Shown here: positions 5,788 to 6,867 of the stretch, one piece after another
How positions within the stretch are numbered: position 1 is the first letter of the stretch
How the letters are laid out: the number at the start of each line of letters is the position of its first letter
From: Gallionella sp.
Lineage (GTDB): Bacteria; Pseudomonadota; Gammaproteobacteria; Burkholderiales; Gallionellaceae
Direction: 5' to 3'
Length of the DNA: 6,867 bases
Assembly: GCA_029850565.1 (NCBI GenBank)
Contig: JARCRR010000113.1
Location: 1-6,867, forward strand
Translations under genes and position numbers: made by a program
The notes under the pieces: generated by a model
Databases searched by the model: none
Seen by the model: only the letters and a program-made list of their open reading frames with translations
What the model was told of the DNA's origin: nothing

Positions 5788-6837
5788 CAAACGGATATGG
5801 ACGCACTCGCCGCACGCATCAAATCGTGGGGCAAATCACTGGGTTTCCAAGCGGTGGGCATCAGCGACACACACCTCGATTCAGCCGAGACGCACCTGCT
5901 GCAATGGCTTGCGGACGGGCATCACGGCGCGATGGATTATATGGCAAAACACGGGGCCAAACGTGCGCGTCCAGCCGAGTTGATACCGGGCACTATGCGC
6001 GTCATCTCGGTACGCATGAACTACTACCCGGAGTATGCGAAGGATACCGATGACGTGTTGCAAGACGGCAGTCGCGCCTTCATTTCGCGTTATGCCTTGG
6101 GGCGTGACTACCACAAGGTTTTACGTAACCGACTGGAGAAGCTGGCACAGCAAATACGCGATGAAGTTGAATGCCGATGTCGTGTGTTCACCGACAGTGC
6201 ACCGGTATTGGAAGTAGAGCTGGCGCAAAAGGCACAACTCGGTTGGCGCGGCAAGCACACCTTGCTGCTGTCGCGCAAACAAGGTTCATGGTTCTTTCTC
6301 GGCGAGATATTCATTGACCTGGCGCTGCCGGTGGATGTGCCGCAAGAAGATCACTGTGGCACATGCAATGCCTGTATTGATGTCTGTCCCACACAAGCCA
6401 TCACCGCACCTTATCGACTTGATGCACGCCGCTGCATTTCCTACCTTACCATCGAACTGAAAGACAGCATTCCCGTCGAATTGCGTCCACTCATCGGCAA
6501 CCGCATCTATGGCTGCGACGATTGCCAATTGACCTGTCCGTGGAACCGCTTCGCGCAAAAGACCGTCGAGCCGGACTTCGCTGTGCGAAACGGACTGGAT
6601 GATGTGGGCCTCGTCGAACTTTTCGCATGGGACGAGGCGCTGTTCCAACAACGATTGGCAGGCAGTCCTATCTACCGTATCGGTCACGAACAATGGTTGC
6701 GTAACATCGCTGTCGCACTAGGAAACGCACCCAAAACTGAGGCTGTTGTCGTGGCATTGCAAACACGTTCACAACATCTATCGCCACTTGTTCGAGAGCA
6801 CGTGGAATGGGCGCTACAAAGGCATTCAAGGGGATAA
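5758..6837 (+). CDS. queG: Epoxyqueuosine reductase QueG
   Basis: A cobalamin-dependent iron-sulfur enzyme that reduces epoxyqueuosine to queuosine at position 34 of GUN-anticodon tRNAs, the last step of queuosine synthesis. With the ATG at 5758 it has 359 residues. The N-terminal part matches QueG (IKSWGKSLGFQAVGISDTHL), with FTDSAPVLEVELAQKAQLGW (144-163) holding the conserved Asp (D146) and the Glu region near the active site. A ferredoxin-like pair of 4Fe-4S motifs follows: CGTCNACIDVCP (C200, C203, C206, C210), then C226 and GCDDCQLTCPWN (C253, C256, C260). The C-terminal 80 or so residues include SPIYRIGHEQWLRNIAVALGN, the HEAT-like tRNA-binding end. ATG 5758 is supported by AGGTG 9 bases upstream; ATG 5770 fits the E. 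coli N-terminus slightly better and GTG 5746 is unlikely. The gene diverges from tsaE and overlaps its start. The function is secure; the start is uncertain by a few codons. Confidence 0.94.
   Translation: MIRFMQNVTPQTDMDALAARIKSWGKSLGFQAVGISDTHLDSAETHLLQWLADGHHGAMDYMAKHGAKRARPAELIPGTMRVISVRMNYYPEYAKDTDDVLQDGSRAFISRYALGRDYHKVLRNRLEKLAQQIRDEVECRCRVFTDSAPVLEVELAQKAQLGWRGKHTLLLSRKQGSWFFLGEIFIDLALPVDVPQEDHCGTCNACIDVCPTQAITAPYRLDARRCISYLTIELKDSIPVELRPLIGNRIYGCDDCQLTCPWNRFAQKTVEPDFAVRNGLDDVGLVELFAWDEALFQQRLAGSPIYRIGHEQWLRNIAVALGNAPKTEAVVVALQTRSQHLSPLVREHVEWALQRHSRG
5783..5788 (-). promoter_or_regulatory. Shine-Dalgarno site deciding the tsaE TTG start
   Basis: On the minus strand GAGGTG lies 7 bases before TTG 5775. 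It is the only good ribosome site near the tsaE N-terminus, which has no ATG, and it lies inside the queG coding region. Confidence 0.6.
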
Positions 6838-6842
6838 ATTCC

Positions 6843-6867
6843 TTGACAATTTCGGCCGCTCCCATAA
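6843..6867 (+). promoter_or_regulatory. Possible sigma-70 promoter, cut by the window edge
   Basis: A perfect -35 consensus TTGACA lies at 6843-6848, just after the queG stop and outside any gene. The -10 would begin near 6865 (TAA and then the window ends), a 16-base spacer, so it cannot be confirmed. It could serve a gene or RNA to the right of the window. Confidence 0.3.

Noticed and set aside
5637..6053. Plus-strand open frame of 138 codons across the tsaE/queG junction
   Set aside because: It overlaps two well-identified genes in another frame and has no recognisable domain.

Overview
The window looks like chromosomal core DNA of a betaproteobacterium, probably of the Nitrosomonadales/Gallionellaceae type. 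The grounds are the hldD - comEA - cysK/cysM string, the divergent queG / tsaE-amiC arrangement, and a moderate GC content judged by eye. The genus is inference, because no rRNA or other marker gene is present. I see no mobile element, tRNA, rRNA, CRISPR array or phage gene.

Layout. (1) Bases 1-876, + strand: the 3' end of hldD (ADP-heptose epimerase for LPS core), then a small exported helix-hairpin-helix protein of the ComEA type with a very Lys/Glu-rich tail, closed by a strong intrinsic terminator. (2) 984-2913, + strand: two different O-acetylserine sulfhydrylases, CysK (A type) and CysM (B type), separated by a strong hairpin terminator just upstream of cysM. (3) 2929-2958: a bidirectional terminator between convergent genes. 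(4) 2976-5775, - strand, in transcription order: tsaE (ATPase for tRNA t6A synthesis), amiC (periplasmic cell-division amidase, overlapping tsaE), then an uncharacterised exported beta-barrel protein. (5) 5758-6837, + strand: queG (epoxyqueuosine reductase), divergent from tsaE and overlapping it at the 5' end. A lone -35-like TTGACA lies at the right edge.

How the genes relate. Two genes act on the tRNA anticodon loop (tsaE: t6A at position 37; queG: queuosine at position 34) and share one divergent start region. Two make cysteine, from sulfide (cysK) and probably also from thiosulfate (cysM). hldD, amiC and the barrel protein belong to the cell envelope. comEA is the likely DNA-uptake or periplasmic DNA-binding gene.

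I found no convincing new multi-gene system. The points most worth a second look are the interlocked tsaE/queG start region, where each Shine-Dalgarno sequence lies inside the other gene and the two form an inverted repeat; the charged tail of the ComEA-like protein; the unassigned barrel protein with its paired N-terminal cysteines; and the terminator placed between cysK and cysM.
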